Numbered from the stretch's first letter, positions 8,112 to 17,201 are shown. The stretch: 64,000 nucleotides of DNA from Chryseobacterium sp. Leaf394 (GCF_001424105.1 NZ_LMQH01000012.1:141285-205284); one strand, 5' to 3'. Numbers and translations: made by a program. The notes: generated by a model from the sequence alone, not told the origin.

Positions 8112-9524
8112 ATGTTTAACCGGGTAATTAACAATCAGACTAAAACGATGATACTGCTGATGGTCGTTTTTACCACCATCATTCTGCTTTTCGGAGGTTT
8201 GGTTTATTACTCCATCGTCAACTTCTCGCATCAGAGATTTTACGAATTGCTGAAAATCAGAACCACCACAATTGTTCAGATCGAAAAAAGCAAAAAACAG
8301 CTTGACATTCCCGAAAATCACATTCTCAACAGCCTCAATGACGAAGAACTTCCAATGGAAAGAGATTACGTTTTTTCTGTTCCAGAGGATTCAAATTTTA
8401 AAAAAATATCATCTGAAGTACATATTCCGGATACTTTTTTTAAGAATATCATCAGAAAGGGGGAAGCCAACTACAATGATAATGAATTTTATTACATCGG
8501 ACAGAGCTTTAAATACAACAACAAAAGTTATATAGCAATCGCGTCTGCAAAAAACCATTACGTTGTCTATTATTTAGGATTTTTAAAGCGAACCCTGATC
8601 ACCTGTATGGTTCTTTCCCTGTTTTTCAGCATGATTTTTTCGTTTTATCTGTCTAAAACTTTATTTAAACCCATCTTAAAAATCACAGGAAAAGTAAAAG
8701 AAATCAGCTCCGAAAATTTACATTTAAGACTCGAACCTCAAGCGGGAAATAAAGAACTGAATGAACTTGTAGATACTTTCAACACGATGCTCACAAGGCT
8801 TGAAACTTCTTTTGAAACTCAAAACCATTTGATTGGAAATGTTTCCCATGAACTCAGAACGCCACTAACTTCGATTATGGGCGAGGCAGATGTGGCTTTA
8901 TCGATCAGCAGAAGTGCTCAGGAGTACAAGGAAACTTTAGAAATTATTCTGGACGAAGCTGAAAAATTAGACAAAAAAATAAAAGCTCTTCTTCTTATTG
9001 CCCAAACCGGATTCGACGGTAAAATTCAGAAAATTGATAAAGTAAGAATCGATCAGCTGATTTGGGATGCCATCGAAACCATCAGAAGAATGGATGCCCG
9101 AAACAATATTTATCTCGACATCAGCATGCTGCCGGACAATCCCAAAAAACTTAAAATTTCCGGTAATGAGCAACTGCTGCATCTTGCGGTGACCAATATC
9201 ATCAATAACGGCTGTAAATATTCCAATTTCCAGCAGGTAAAAGTATCGTTGGGAGCTACTGACACAGATGTTTACATCATAATCAAAGATATCGGAATCG
9301 GTATTCCCGAATCTGAAATGCATAAAATCTACGATCCCTTTTTCCGTGCATCCAATACAAAAAATTACGAAGGCTACGGCATAGGATTGCCTTTGGCAAG
9401 AAACATCGTGAGAATGCACAACGGCGAATTGATTGTGAGTTCGTTCGAGAATCAGGGAACGACAGTTCAGCTCAGATTCCCTACGCTATACACCACTTTA
9501 AAGAATGAGGAAACACAGATTTAG
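8112..9524 (+). CDS. Sensor histidine kinase, HAMP type
   Basis: 470 aa. TM1 at about 13-37 and TM2 at about 158-180 enclose a roughly 120-residue periplasmic sensor domain with no recognised fold. A HAMP domain follows, then HisKA with phosphoacceptor H246 in NVSHELRTPLTSIMGE, and a HATPase_c domain with N box NIINNGCKYS, G1 DIGIGIPESE and G2 GYGIGLPLA. It autophosphorylates and signals to the response regulator encoded just upstream. The architecture resembles heavy-metal or cell-envelope sensor kinases of the CusS/RprX kind, but no ligand can be deduced. Confidence 0.93.
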   Translation: MFNRVINNQTKTMILLMVVFTTIILLFGGLVYYSIVNFSHQRFYELLKIRTTTIVQIEKSKKQLDIPENHILNSLNDEELPMERDYVFSVPEDSNFKKISSEVHIPDTFFKNIIRKGEANYNDNEFYYIGQSFKYNNKSYIAIASAKNHYVVYYLGFLKRTLITCMVLSLFFSMIFSFYLSKTLFKPILKITGKVKEISSENLHLRLEPQAGNKELNELVDTFNTMLTRLETSFETQNHLIGNVSHELRTPLTSIMGEADVALSISRSAQEYKETLEIILDEAEKLDKKIKALLLIAQTGFDGKIQKIDKVRIDQLIWDAIETIRRMDARNNIYLDISMLPDNPKKLKISGNEQLLHLAVTNIINNGCKYSNFQQVKVSLGATDTDVYIIIKDIGIGIPESEMHKIYDPFFRASNTKNYEGYGIGLPLARNIVRMHNGELIVSSFENQGTTVQLRFPTLYTTLKNEETQI

Positions 9525-9609
9525 CAAATTTCTTTGAAATTCTAATCCCATTTTAATCCTTTTAACTACATTTTAATTCCTTTCCAAAAGGCTTCTAATA
9601 ACATGATCA

Positions 9610-9617
9610 TAATTTTG
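9610..9617 (+). promoter_or_regulatory. -7 promoter box before the USP-like gene
   Basis: TAATTTTG, exact TAnnTTTG match, 40 bp upstream of the ATG at 9657, in the 132-bp gap after the kinase gene. It suggests the next two genes form a separate transcript. Confidence 0.5.
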
Positions 9618-9656
9618 TAGAGTAAATAAATCTTTTACTAACTAAATCTACAGATT

Positions 9657-10154
9657 ATGAGCAAGACCATTTTAATAGCCACCGATTTTTCGCTGGAGTC
9701 TTTAAATATAATGAAGAAAGTTTTAAGAGAAAAAAATTCTTCACACGACAGCGGACAGTTTAAAATCTTATTGGTATCGGGTTACGACGCCGGAGATTCC
9801 ATCAGAGATTTGCTGTTTAACAATAAAGGCAAAATTTTAAGCAAAATCAGATCTGCGGAGTTTTGTGAAGCTTTAAGCATCATTAAAAATAAATATCCTG
9901 ATCTGGTAAGCAAGATTACGTGCGATATTTTTACAGGATACTTCCAGAGAACATTCGATCAGTACCTCAAATCGGCTGATGTGGAAGAAGCCTACTACTC
10001 TGAATCGTTGAAGGAAATCAATCACAGCGGAAAGTTTGATATTGTTCCTTTTCTGAAAAAGACAGATTTAATTGAAGCAAAGGAAATCAAAGTTATTACA
10101 CCGGACTTCATGCCTGAAAAAGGAAAAATTGCAGAAGTCTTCGTAGAGGTTTAA
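9657..10154 (+). CDS. Hypothetical protein with universal-stress-like N-terminus
   Basis: 165 aa, no signal peptide or membrane segment. The opening KTILIATDFSLES matches the first strand of UspA-fold proteins, and FKILLVSGYDAGD could be the second strand, but the glycine-rich ATP loop at the usual C-terminal place is not evident. The second half (YFQRTFDQYLKSADVEEAYY) is helical and unrecognised. It lies 30 bp upstream of the YoaK-like membrane protein gene and behind a two-component system, so a stress-response role is plausible only by position. A real gene by codon use and conserved-looking start; function unknown. Confidence 0.65.
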   Translation: MSKTILIATDFSLESLNIMKKVLREKNSSHDSGQFKILLVSGYDAGDSIRDLLFNNKGKILSKIRSAEFCEALSIIKNKYPDLVSKITCDIFTGYFQRTFDQYLKSADVEEAYYSESLKEINHSGKFDIVPFLKKTDLIEAKEIKVITPDFMPEKGKIAEVFVEV

Positions 10155-10184
10155 GATGAAGGTAAATTATTAAAAAGAATCAAA

Positions 10185-11039
10185 ATGTTAAGGAATTATA
10201 GTAGCAGCCGAACGCTCAAGGAGAATATACAGTTAGGAACACTAACTGCCTTCGTTGCAGGGACTATTAATATTGCCTCTCTGCTTATATTCCTCTCTTT
10301 TACGTCAAATGTAACAGGACATTACGCTGTTTTTGCGGCTGAAATAAGTAAAGGCAACTGGTCTCAGGTTTTGATAGCCGGACTGTGGATTTTCATGTTC
10401 TTTTTCGGAAGTTTTGTATCCAATCTTTCGGTGATCAACCTTCACAGAAAAAGCAAATATCTGGCACATTCCATCCCATTGATTCTGGAAATAATCTGTT
10501 TAATGGCGGTCGGAATTTACGGACAGCTGTATTATCAGAAGACACTTGAGGAAGCAGAAGTTTTAGTGGGAATCATGCTTTTCGCAACCGGTTTACAAAA
10601 TGGTCTGACGGCAAGTATATCCAACTTTTCCGTGAAAACAACACACCTTACAGGTACCACCACTGATTTGGGAATCCTCACTTCAATGTTCACACAGAAA
10701 AGATTCAGAAAAAACCCTGAGATGGTTGCTAAGGCCAAACTTCTCTGGAGCATTATGCTCGCCTACGTCTGCGGAGCCGTATTTTCCGGATTGACTTACT
10801 ATATTTTGGAATTCAGGGTGTTTTATGTCATCAGCGCATGTCTTGCTGTGGTGATTGGATATGATTTTTATAAAATTAATATCAGACATTTCAGAACCAA
10901 TTACAGATATTCAAAAATTTACAAAAGCCCTAACCTGATGTCTGAACTGTATGACGCATTACACGGCAGTGCAGCAGTAGAAAAACCTAGAAAAAGAAAA
11001 GAAAAGTCTAAACTTGTTCTTGAAGAAAAATTGATGTAA
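10185..11039 (+). CDS. YoaK/DUF1275-family membrane protein
   Basis: 284 aa with about six hydrophobic helices between residues 15 and 230. The signatures AFVAGTINIASLLIFLSFTSNVTGHYAVFA and GLQNGLTASISNFSVKTTHLTGTTTDLG are characteristic of DUF1275 (YoaK) integral membrane proteins, whose biochemical function is not established. The C-terminus is a basic cytoplasmic tail (EKPRKRKEKSK). It follows the USP-like gene at 30 bp and ends at a strong terminator, so the two probably form one transcript. Confidence 0.85.
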   Translation: MLRNYSSSRTLKENIQLGTLTAFVAGTINIASLLIFLSFTSNVTGHYAVFAAEISKGNWSQVLIAGLWIFMFFFGSFVSNLSVINLHRKSKYLAHSIPLILEIICLMAVGIYGQLYYQKTLEEAEVLVGIMLFATGLQNGLTASISNFSVKTTHLTGTTTDLGILTSMFTQKRFRKNPEMVAKAKLLWSIMLAYVCGAVFSGLTYYILEFRVFYVISACLAVVIGYDFYKINIRHFRTNYRYSKIYKSPNLMSELYDALHGSAAVEKPRKRKEKSKLVLEEKLM

Positions 11040-11079
11040 ATATTTTCAAAAACACATTAATTGTATATACTTAGTTTGG

Positions 11080-11116
11080 AACTCCTGCCCTCTTTTTTGA
11101 AGGCGGGAGTTTTTTT
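11080..11116 (+). terminator. Rho-independent terminator after the DUF1275 gene
   Basis: AACTCCTGCC pairs with GGCGGGAGTT around a T-rich loop and is followed by a run of T. Confidence 0.88.
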
Positions 11117-11332
11117 AATTTCTAAATATCCGTCAAATTTAAATGACAGCTTTAATTTATGTTACAAAATTAGAGTAAACCTTTGCTGAGTGAAACGCCT
11201 TTGCGAACAGAAAAGTTTTCAGAACGAATTTTTTTGAACATTCGGACGCTGCGTTTAAAATATCCGGACAGAATTTTAGTTAATTAAATTTTAATTCGAA
11301 GTTTAAATATTTAGATTCTTAGTTCGAATGCT

Positions 11333-11340
11333 TATTTTTG
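11333..11340 (+). promoter_or_regulatory. -7 promoter box of mutL
   Basis: TATTTTTG, exact TAnnTTTG match; at the -33 position there is TTA (11311-11313) rather than TTG, spaced 19 bp. The box lies inside the longest possible mutL frame and therefore supports the downstream ATG at 11358. Confidence 0.6.
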
Positions 11341-11357
11341 TAAGTTCATTCATTATT

Positions 11358-13133
11358 ATGTCAGATATCATTCAGCTTTTACCGGATCACGTAGCCAATC
11401 AGATTGCAGCAGGGGAAGTCGTGCAGCGGCCAGCCTCCATTGTAAAGGAACTGCTGGAGAATTCTATTGACGCCGGTGCTTCCAAAATAGAGCTTATCAT
11501 CCGTGAAGCCGGAAAAAATCTTATTCAGGTGGTGGATGACGGCAAAGGAATGTCTGAAACCGACGCCCGAATGGCTTTTGAAAGACACGCTACTTCAAAA
11601 ATCCGTGGCACCGAAGATATTTTTAAAATTGCGACCAAAGGATTTCGCGGTGAAGCTTTGGCTTCTATTGCAGCAGTAGCACAGGTTGAACTAAAAACTA
11701 AGTTGAAAGACGCCGCTTTGGGAACCAACATCTACATTGAAGGGGGAACATTTCAGTTTCAGGAACCGACTCAGACCGCTGAAGGTTCTAATTTTTCGGT
11801 TAAAAACCTTTTTTACAACGTTCCTGCGAGAAGAAAGTTTCTTAAAAACAACAATATAGAATTCCGTCATGTAATTGATGAGTTTCAGAGAGTTGCCCTG
11901 GCTCATGAAAATCTTGAGTTCTCATTTTTTCAGGATGATGAAGCGATTTTTAGGCTGAGAAAAGGCAGTCAGATGCAGAGAATTGTTGATATTTTCGGCC
12001 GAAAACTACAGCCACAACTGATACCCATTAAAGAAGATATTATCTGGTGTAAACTTCATGGTTTTGTAGCGAAACCTGAAGGAGCAAAAAAAACAAGAGG
12101 CGAACAGTTTCTTTTCGTCAACGGAAGGTTTTTTAAAAGTGCTTACTTCAACAAAGCAGTACAGGAAGCCTTTGACGGACTTCTGTTGCCTGGTTTTATT
12201 CCGACGTTTTTTCTTTATCTTGAAATTGATCCTGAGAAAATTGATGTCAATATTCACCCTCAAAAAACGGAGGTGAAATTCGAAGACGAGCATCTTATTT
12301 TTGCTTTAATGAGGTCTACCATTAAAAGATCTTTAGGAATTTACAACATTGCACCAAGTCTGGATTTTGAAAGAGATCCTCATCTTGACCAGATGATGCA
12401 GAAAAGCTTCCCGAGCAAAGCAAATGTTTCGGTAAAAATGCCGGAAATAACTGTTGACCGCGATTACAATCCTTTTGCTGAAGAAAAACAGGTGACCAAG
12501 GCAGAAATGCAGAATCTTGCAGAAATGTATCATCAGAATATTTCTGCCGAGCCTTCAAAAATTAACCTTTTTGAAGATGAAGATTTTGACGAAGACTTGA
12601 TGAGATTGCCTAACGGATACTGGCTTTTCAACAAAGGCGACAGAACACTGATGCTGGATTTGGGAAGGATGCACCGACTTGTGATCTCAGAAAACAGTAA
12701 ATCTGAAAGGAAAATAAATTCTACAAGCCACTCACTTTTGTTCTCTCTGGAATATCACATGAATGAAATTGAGAAGAATAAATACCGCTCGATAAAAAAA
12801 TATCTCCCCGAACTCGGCTTTGACATGAAAATTGCTCATGAAAGCGTGCTGAGAATAGACAGCGTACCCGAAGGCCTGAAGGAAACTCAGGTGATGAAAT
12901 TTCTGGAAAACCTTTTTGAAATTCTAGAATACAAAAGCGAAGAAGAATTTATGCAGTTTTACCAGAATCAATGGTCTAAAATGCAGTCGAAATCCCGCTT
13001 TGATTTTATTTACAAAAAAGATGCGGAACAGCTTATCAAAGATTTTACCGCATTAGGTTTCCCGGAGTATCTGCCTAATGGGAAGCGTTGTTTTTTTGAG
13101 GTTCCGTTTAATGATTTTAAAAATAAATTTTAA
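11358..13133 (+). CDS. mutL: DNA mismatch repair protein MutL
   Basis: 591 aa from the ATG at 11358 (MSDIIQLLPDHVANQIAAGEV). An ATG 10 codons upstream falls inside the promoter and is rejected. MutL couples MutS mismatch recognition to strand excision. The GHKL ATPase motifs are intact: KELLENSIDAGA (catalytic Glu), VVDDGKGM, ATSKI and GFRGEALASI. The C-terminal dimerisation domain is present, but the endonuclease motif DQHAxxER is replaced by LDLGRMHRLVISE and the CPHGRP-like motif by LPNGKRCF, so nuclease activity looks lost or altered. It begins a transcript with rhomboid (4-bp gap) and EEP genes. Confidence 0.95.
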   Translation: MSDIIQLLPDHVANQIAAGEVVQRPASIVKELLENSIDAGASKIELIIREAGKNLIQVVDDGKGMSETDARMAFERHATSKIRGTEDIFKIATKGFRGEALASIAAVAQVELKTKLKDAALGTNIYIEGGTFQFQEPTQTAEGSNFSVKNLFYNVPARRKFLKNNNIEFRHVIDEFQRVALAHENLEFSFFQDDEAIFRLRKGSQMQRIVDIFGRKLQPQLIPIKEDIIWCKLHGFVAKPEGAKKTRGEQFLFVNGRFFKSAYFNKAVQEAFDGLLLPGFIPTFFLYLEIDPEKIDVNIHPQKTEVKFEDEHLIFALMRSTIKRSLGIYNIAPSLDFERDPHLDQMMQKSFPSKANVSVKMPEITVDRDYNPFAEEKQVTKAEMQNLAEMYHQNISAEPSKINLFEDEDFDEDLMRLPNGYWLFNKGDRTLMLDLGRMHRLVISENSKSERKINSTSHSLLFSLEYHMNEIEKNKYRSIKKYLPELGFDMKIAHESVLRIDSVPEGLKETQVMKFLENLFEILEYKSEEEFMQFYQNQWSKMQSKSRFDFIYKKDAEQLIKDFTALGFPEYLPNGKRCFFEVPFNDFKNKF

Positions 13134-13137
13134 GTAG

Positions 13138-13860
13138 ATGTTTAACAATATACCGCCGATTACACGAAATCTGATTATTTTAAATGTTGTATTTTTCATT
13201 GCATCATTTATTATGCCTCAGCTTAATGATTATTTGGCAGCATACTTTCCACTGTCGCCATTGTTCAGATCCTGGCAGATTATTACCCACATGTTTATGC
13301 ACGGAAGCTTTATGCATATCCTTTTCAATATGTTTACTCTGTTCAGTTTCGGTCCAATTTTGGAGCAGTCTTTGGGAGATAAAAAATATTTAATCCTTTA
13401 TTTTCTAAGTGGTTTAGGCGCTTTCGTTTTATTTAATTTATGGAATTTTGTGGAATATCAGCAAATCTACAATCAGCTTAGCGATGCCGGCTTTGATATA
13501 CAAGGTTATATTGCGGATCCTGAAAGTATTGCCAATACAAAAGTTTCTCTGGCTGTTAAAGATTCTATAGAAAATGAACTTCGACCCATTATATTTGGCA
13601 GAATGGTTGGAGCATCAGGAGCTATTTTTGGAGTAATTGCGGCCTTCGCTACCTTGTATCCTGATTCAAAAATTGGCATCATGTTTATTCCAATTCCAGT
13701 AAAAGTAAAATATGTACTGCCTGTAATTATTTTAGGCTCAATTTATTTGGGGGTAACTGGAAATGCTGGTGGAATCGCACATTTAGCTCACGTTGGCGGT
13801 GCAATTGTAGGTTTTATTTTGGCTAAAATCTGGAAGAAACATCTTTACCGTTTCAATTAA
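13138..13860 (+). CDS. Rhomboid-family intramembrane serine protease
   Basis: 240 aa with six to seven hydrophobic helices. The catalytic dyad is visible: Ser160 in GASGAIFG and His218 in HLAHVGG. The HGSFMHILFNMFTLFSFG stretch (HxxxHxxxN pattern) matches the conserved loop/TM2 motif. It cleaves transmembrane proteins within the lipid bilayer. An extended loop of about 60 residues between helix 3 and the Ser helix (about 105-155) is hydrophilic. It is packed between mutL (4 bp) and the EEP gene (6 bp), probably co-transcribed without functional relation. Confidence 0.93.
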   Translation: MFNNIPPITRNLIILNVVFFIASFIMPQLNDYLAAYFPLSPLFRSWQIITHMFMHGSFMHILFNMFTLFSFGPILEQSLGDKKYLILYFLSGLGAFVLFNLWNFVEYQQIYNQLSDAGFDIQGYIADPESIANTKVSLAVKDSIENELRPIIFGRMVGASGAIFGVIAAFATLYPDSKIGIMFIPIPVKVKYVLPVIILGSIYLGVTGNAGGIAHLAHVGGAIVGFILAKIWKKHLYRFN

Positions 13861-13866
13861 AAATTT

Positions 13867-14859
13867 ATGAAAATTGTAAGGATTGTTCTGCTGATCGTTC
13901 ATCTTGGGATTCTTTGTCTGCTATTTGGCGTTTTGCTGAATGCATATGTCCCACCGAGAATTTTTCCCTGGTTTAATATTTTATCTCTGGCATTTCCGGT
14001 CCTTATTTCAGTTTACAGTTTACTGACTGTAGTCTGGATTTTTATGTGGAAAAAAAGGGCGTTTGTTTTTATGATTTTCGGACTGTTTTTCTTTTCTGCC
14101 ACTCAAAGATGGCTTAATTACAGTTCTAAAAAGGAAAAAGGTGATTTGAAAATTATCACTTTTAATACAAAAGGAGGAAAATTTGGTAAAAAAGAAATTG
14201 AAGACTACGTCAACGCAAAAGGTGCAGATTTAGTTTTGCTGCAGGAAGACGGCAATCTTGATTATCAGTTTACAGGTTTGAAAAAAGCTAAAGAAAGACC
14301 GCTCAGTTCGCTCTATTCAAAATATGAAATTGTAGGCTACAAAGAGATTTTTGAAGGTTTATACAGTGAAGATTTCAATGCATTCGCTGATTACACAGAT
14401 CTTAAAATCGACAGTAAAACAGTGAGAGTGATGAATGTTTACCTTCAGCCTTTTAAGTTCAACAAAAGCATGGTAAAGCTTAACGGCAACAGCGCTGAGG
14501 ATGAAACTAAAGTAAAAAATATCGTAAAAAAACTTGTCCCTACTTTCAAAATGCATCAGGATCAAATTGACATGATCAGAAAATATGTAGACAACTCACC
14601 CTACCCCGTCATTATGACTGGAGATTTTAATGCAGTTCCCAACTCATACGAATATTATCATTTAGGTAAAAACCTTCAGGATGCCTTTGTAAAAGCGGGA
14701 AAAGGAAGTGCTACCAGTTTTCATGATTACAAATATCCGCTGCGTTTAGACTATATTTTTTCATCAGAATCGGTAGAGCCTGTTTCTTATCAGGTGGATC
14801 ATTCCGTTAAAATTTCAGATCATTATCCTGTTTCGGCTGTCTTAAAATTTTCAAATTAA
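13867..14859 (+). CDS. Membrane-anchored endonuclease/exonuclease/phosphatase (EEP) protein
   Basis: 330 aa. Two or three N-terminal membrane helices (about 5-27, 35-60 and 66-80) anchor a DNase I-like EEP domain starting at about 95. EEP signatures are IITFNTKGG, DLVLLQEDG (metal-binding Glu), VIMTGDFNAVP (catalytic Asp-Asn) and SDHYPVSAVL (final Asp-His). The domain likely faces the periplasm and could hydrolyse phosphodiesters of nucleic acids, inositol phosphates or lipids; substrate unknown. It follows the rhomboid gene by 6 bp. Confidence 0.88.
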   Translation: MKIVRIVLLIVHLGILCLLFGVLLNAYVPPRIFPWFNILSLAFPVLISVYSLLTVVWIFMWKKRAFVFMIFGLFFFSATQRWLNYSSKKEKGDLKIITFNTKGGKFGKKEIEDYVNAKGADLVLLQEDGNLDYQFTGLKKAKERPLSSLYSKYEIVGYKEIFEGLYSEDFNAFADYTDLKIDSKTVRVMNVYLQPFKFNKSMVKLNGNSAEDETKVKNIVKKLVPTFKMHQDQIDMIRKYVDNSPYPVIMTGDFNAVPNSYEYYHLGKNLQDAFVKAGKGSATSFHDYKYPLRLDYIFSSESVEPVSYQVDHSVKISDHYPVSAVLKFSN

Positions 14860-14903
14860 ATTGAAATTGTGGCAAATAAATTGCTTCTCAAAAAAGAATC
14901 TCT

Positions 14904-15245
14904 ATGAAAAATTTTATCTTTGGAATTGTCTGCCTATCTGTGACAGGACTGTCTTGCAGTAAAAAGCCTGACACCTCCGCTGTAGCCGCCGTTGACGAAA
15001 GCAGAGCAACTTATGACACCACTGCGATAGATTCTTTTTCGGCTGGAGCTACTTCAGTGGATGTTATGCGACAGATCAGAATGTCTTCTCAAAGGTATCA
15101 GGATTCTGTGAAAGCAGCAGTCAAACTTCAGGAGCAGGAGAAAAAAATCACTGAAGAACTGGAAAAAGAAAATAAAAAGAAAGCCGAAGAAGAAAAGAAA
15201 AAATCTTCTGAAAACAATAAAGACAAAGAACAAAAAAATCAATAA
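14904..15245 (+). CDS. Small lipoprotein with charged coiled-coil tail
   Basis: 113 aa. The signal sequence MKNFIFGIVCLSVTGLSC ends in a lipobox (GLSC), so Cys18 is the probable lipidated residue. Residues 20-70 are Ser/Thr/Ala-rich, and from about 75 to the end the chain is a highly charged Glu/Lys helix (LQEQEKKITEEL, KKKAEEEKKK). No enzymatic motif. It sits in front of a second lipoprotein gene (9-bp gap). Function unknown; an envelope spacer or stress role is conceivable. Confidence 0.7.
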   Translation: MKNFIFGIVCLSVTGLSCSKKPDTSAVAAVDESRATYDTTAIDSFSAGATSVDVMRQIRMSSQRYQDSVKAAVKLQEQEKKITEELEKENKKKAEEEKKKSSENNKDKEQKNQ

Positions 15246-15254
15246 AATCAACTT

Positions 15255-15629
15255 ATGAAAAAGAATATCATCATTGCAGCAGCATGTTTAGGTTTAATGA
15301 CTGCCTGCGAAAAATCAACATCGAAAACAGAAACGATCGAAAATCCAGACGGTTCTACAACTACGGTTACCACAACTACCAACACTTCAGGAATTGTTGA
15401 CAGTTCAGATGTAAACAAAGCTAAAAACGACATCAACAGCAAGATTGATAAAGCAACGAGCGAAATCGACACTAAAGCTGACGCAGCAAAACAGAAAATT
15501 GACGCAACCGCTGAAAAAACAAAAAAAGATTTGAACGAAGCCGGTAAAGACATTAAAGAAGCAGCAGCAAAAGGTGCCGGAAAAATTGAAGAAGGCGCAA
15601 AAAAACTGAAGGAAGATTTGAATAAATAA
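15255..15629 (+). CDS. Alanine/lysine-rich amphipathic lipoprotein
   Basis: 124 aa. Signal sequence MKKNIIIAAACLGLMTAC with lipobox LMTAC. After a Thr-rich segment the rest (about 50-124) is a repetitive Ala/Lys/Asp/Glu amphipathic helix with an 11-residue-like rhythm (KIDKATSEIDTKADAAKQKID and similar), resembling LEA-like or YtxH-like coiled proteins. Such proteins are often linked to desiccation or envelope stress, but this is only a compositional resemblance. Terminated by the hairpin at 15651-15683. Confidence 0.72.
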   Translation: MKKNIIIAAACLGLMTACEKSTSKTETIENPDGSTTTVTTTTNTSGIVDSSDVNKAKNDINSKIDKATSEIDTKADAAKQKIDATAEKTKKDLNEAGKDIKEAAAKGAGKIEEGAKKLKEDLNK

Positions 15630-15650
15630 CAAATCAAATCCTAAAAAGAG

Positions 15651-15683
15651 AAACCGCAGAAATCACTTTCTGCGGTTTTTTTT
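15651..15683. terminator. Bidirectional terminator between lipoprotein gene and GH3 gene
   Basis: AACCGCAGAAA / TTTCTGCGGTT stem with a 4-nt loop and T/A runs on both sides, between two convergent genes. Confidence 0.88.
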
Positions 15684-17196
15684 ATTTATTTAATTCTAAA
15701 AGGACGTCAATATATTCACGGTCGTTGCTGAGTCGCGGGACTTTGTTCTGTCCGCCAAGTTTTCCTTTAGACTCTAACCAAAGATAGAAAAGATTGGGTT
15801 TGGCAATGTGAACCACAGGTCTTTTCAGGGTGATGTTATTGTATCTTTTTGCCTCGTAATCGGAGTTTACAGATTTTAAGTGCTGATCAAAATGATCCAC
15901 AAACGCATCCAGATTTTCAGGATGTTTGTTAAACTCAAAAATCCATTCGTGGGCACCGCTTTCGTTTTCTTTCATAAAAACCGGAGCGCCCGTAAATTCA
16001 GCGATACTTGCCTGCGTACACTCACACGCCTTTGCCAGAGCAGCATCTACATTATTGATCATTAACTCTTCTCCGAAGGCATTGATGTAATGTTTGGTTC
16101 TACCTGTAATTTTTATTCTGAAAGGATCCGTAGATGTAAAAACCACGGTATCGCCAATCAGATAACGCCACAGACCGCCATTGGTAGTGATGACCATCGC
16201 GTAATTTTTACCTTTTTCAACCTCTTCCAGACAAACTACTTTCGGGTTGGAAAGATGAAACTGATCCATCGGAATAAACTCGTAGAAAATCCCGTAATCG
16301 AGCATCAAAAGCATTTCATCACTATCTGATCTGTCCTGAATACCGAAAAAGCCTTCAGAAGCGTTGTAAATTTCGTAGTAATTTATTTTTTTACCAATAA
16401 TTCCCTGATACTGTTCACGGTAAGGTTTAAAACTGATTCCACCATGGAAAAACACTTCTAGGTTGGGCCAGAGCTGAGAAATACTTCCTGCTTCAGTTTC
16501 TTTTAAAACCCTTTGCAGAAGTACCATCATCCAGCTTGGAACTCCAAGAATACTTCCGACATCTTCATTTTTCACCTGAGAAACGATTGCCTGAAGTTTG
16601 GATTCCCATTCAGACATCAGAGAAACTTTTTTATTGGGAATAGTTGTAATTTCTACCCAAAAAGGCAGATTATCGATGATTATGGCTGAAAGATCACCGA
16701 ACTTGGTATTAAAGTCAGCATACAGTTCAGAACTGCCACCCAGTCTAAGATTTTTATTGGTAAAAAGCTGGTTTTCCGGATGGTTGTTGGCGTAGATGGA
16801 AACCATGTCTTTTCCTGCTTTCATGTGGCAGTATTCAAGACTTTCTGCTGAGATCGGAATGAACTTGCTCTTCGCATTCGTAGTTCCCGAAGATTTTGCA
16901 AAATGCTTGATGTAGCCGGGCCAGCTGACGTCTTTCTGTCCCTGCCTTGCCTTTTCAATGTAGGGTTCAAAATCTTCATAGCAAACCACAGGTACTTTAT
17001 TTTTAAAATCCTGATAACTCGAGATGGAGTTGAAGCCATATTTTTTCCCGTATTCGGTGTCTTCCGCGTGAAAAAGCTGCGAAAAGAGAATCCCTTTCTG
17101 AGTATCTATCGGATGATCGATGAAATGCTGTATCTGGTCTATCCTCTGCTTGATAAACCAATTGACCACCGTATTGAAAAGTGCTTTCGTTGCCAT
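15682..17196 (-). CDS. GH3-family acyl-adenylating enzyme
   Basis: 504 aa, a full-length match to the bacterial GH3 (auxin-responsive promoter) family. Characteristic stretches are the P-loop-like FAKSSGTTNAKSKFIPIS, the YNASEGFFGIQD motif of adenylate-forming enzymes, GGLWRYLIGDTVVFTS and FKITGRTKHYINAFGEEL (here RIKITGRTKHYINAFGEE). Plant homologues adenylate a carboxylic acid and join it to an amino acid; the bacterial substrate is not known. A -7 box lies at 17202-17209, so close to the ATG that the mRNA may have almost no leader. Transcribed alone. Confidence 0.9.
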   Translation of the reverse strand: MATKALFNTVVNWFIKQRIDQIQHFIDHPIDTQKGILFSQLFHAEDTEYGKKYGFNSISSYQDFKNKVPVVCYEDFEPYIEKARQGQKDVSWPGYIKHFAKSSGTTNAKSKFIPISAESLEYCHMKAGKDMVSIYANNHPENQLFTNKNLRLGGSSELYADFNTKFGDLSAIIIDNLPFWVEITTIPNKKVSLMSEWESKLQAIVSQVKNEDVGSILGVPSWMMVLLQRVLKETEAGSISQLWPNLEVFFHGGISFKPYREQYQGIIGKKINYYEIYNASEGFFGIQDRSDSDEMLLMLDYGIFYEFIPMDQFHLSNPKVVCLEEVEKGKNYAMVITTNGGLWRYLIGDTVVFTSTDPFRIKITGRTKHYINAFGEELMINNVDAALAKACECTQASIAEFTGAPVFMKENESGAHEWIFEFNKHPENLDAFVDHFDQHLKSVNSDYEAKRYNNITLKRPVVHIAKPNLFYLWLESKGKLGGQNKVPRLSNDREYIDVLLELNK

Positions 17197-17201
17197 TACA
17201 A

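Larger units (their letters stand above)
11040..11357. other. Intergenic region before mutL
   Basis: No gene seen. It holds the terminator at 11080-11116, then about 200 bp of AT-rich DNA with fragments such as ACGCCTTTGCGAAC that resemble flavobacterial spacer repeats, and the mutL -7 box at 11333-11340. Confidence 0.6.

Noticed and set aside
8967..9419. 150-codon minus-strand frame inside the histidine kinase
   Set aside because: Opposite a highly conserved kinase core; no recognisable domain.
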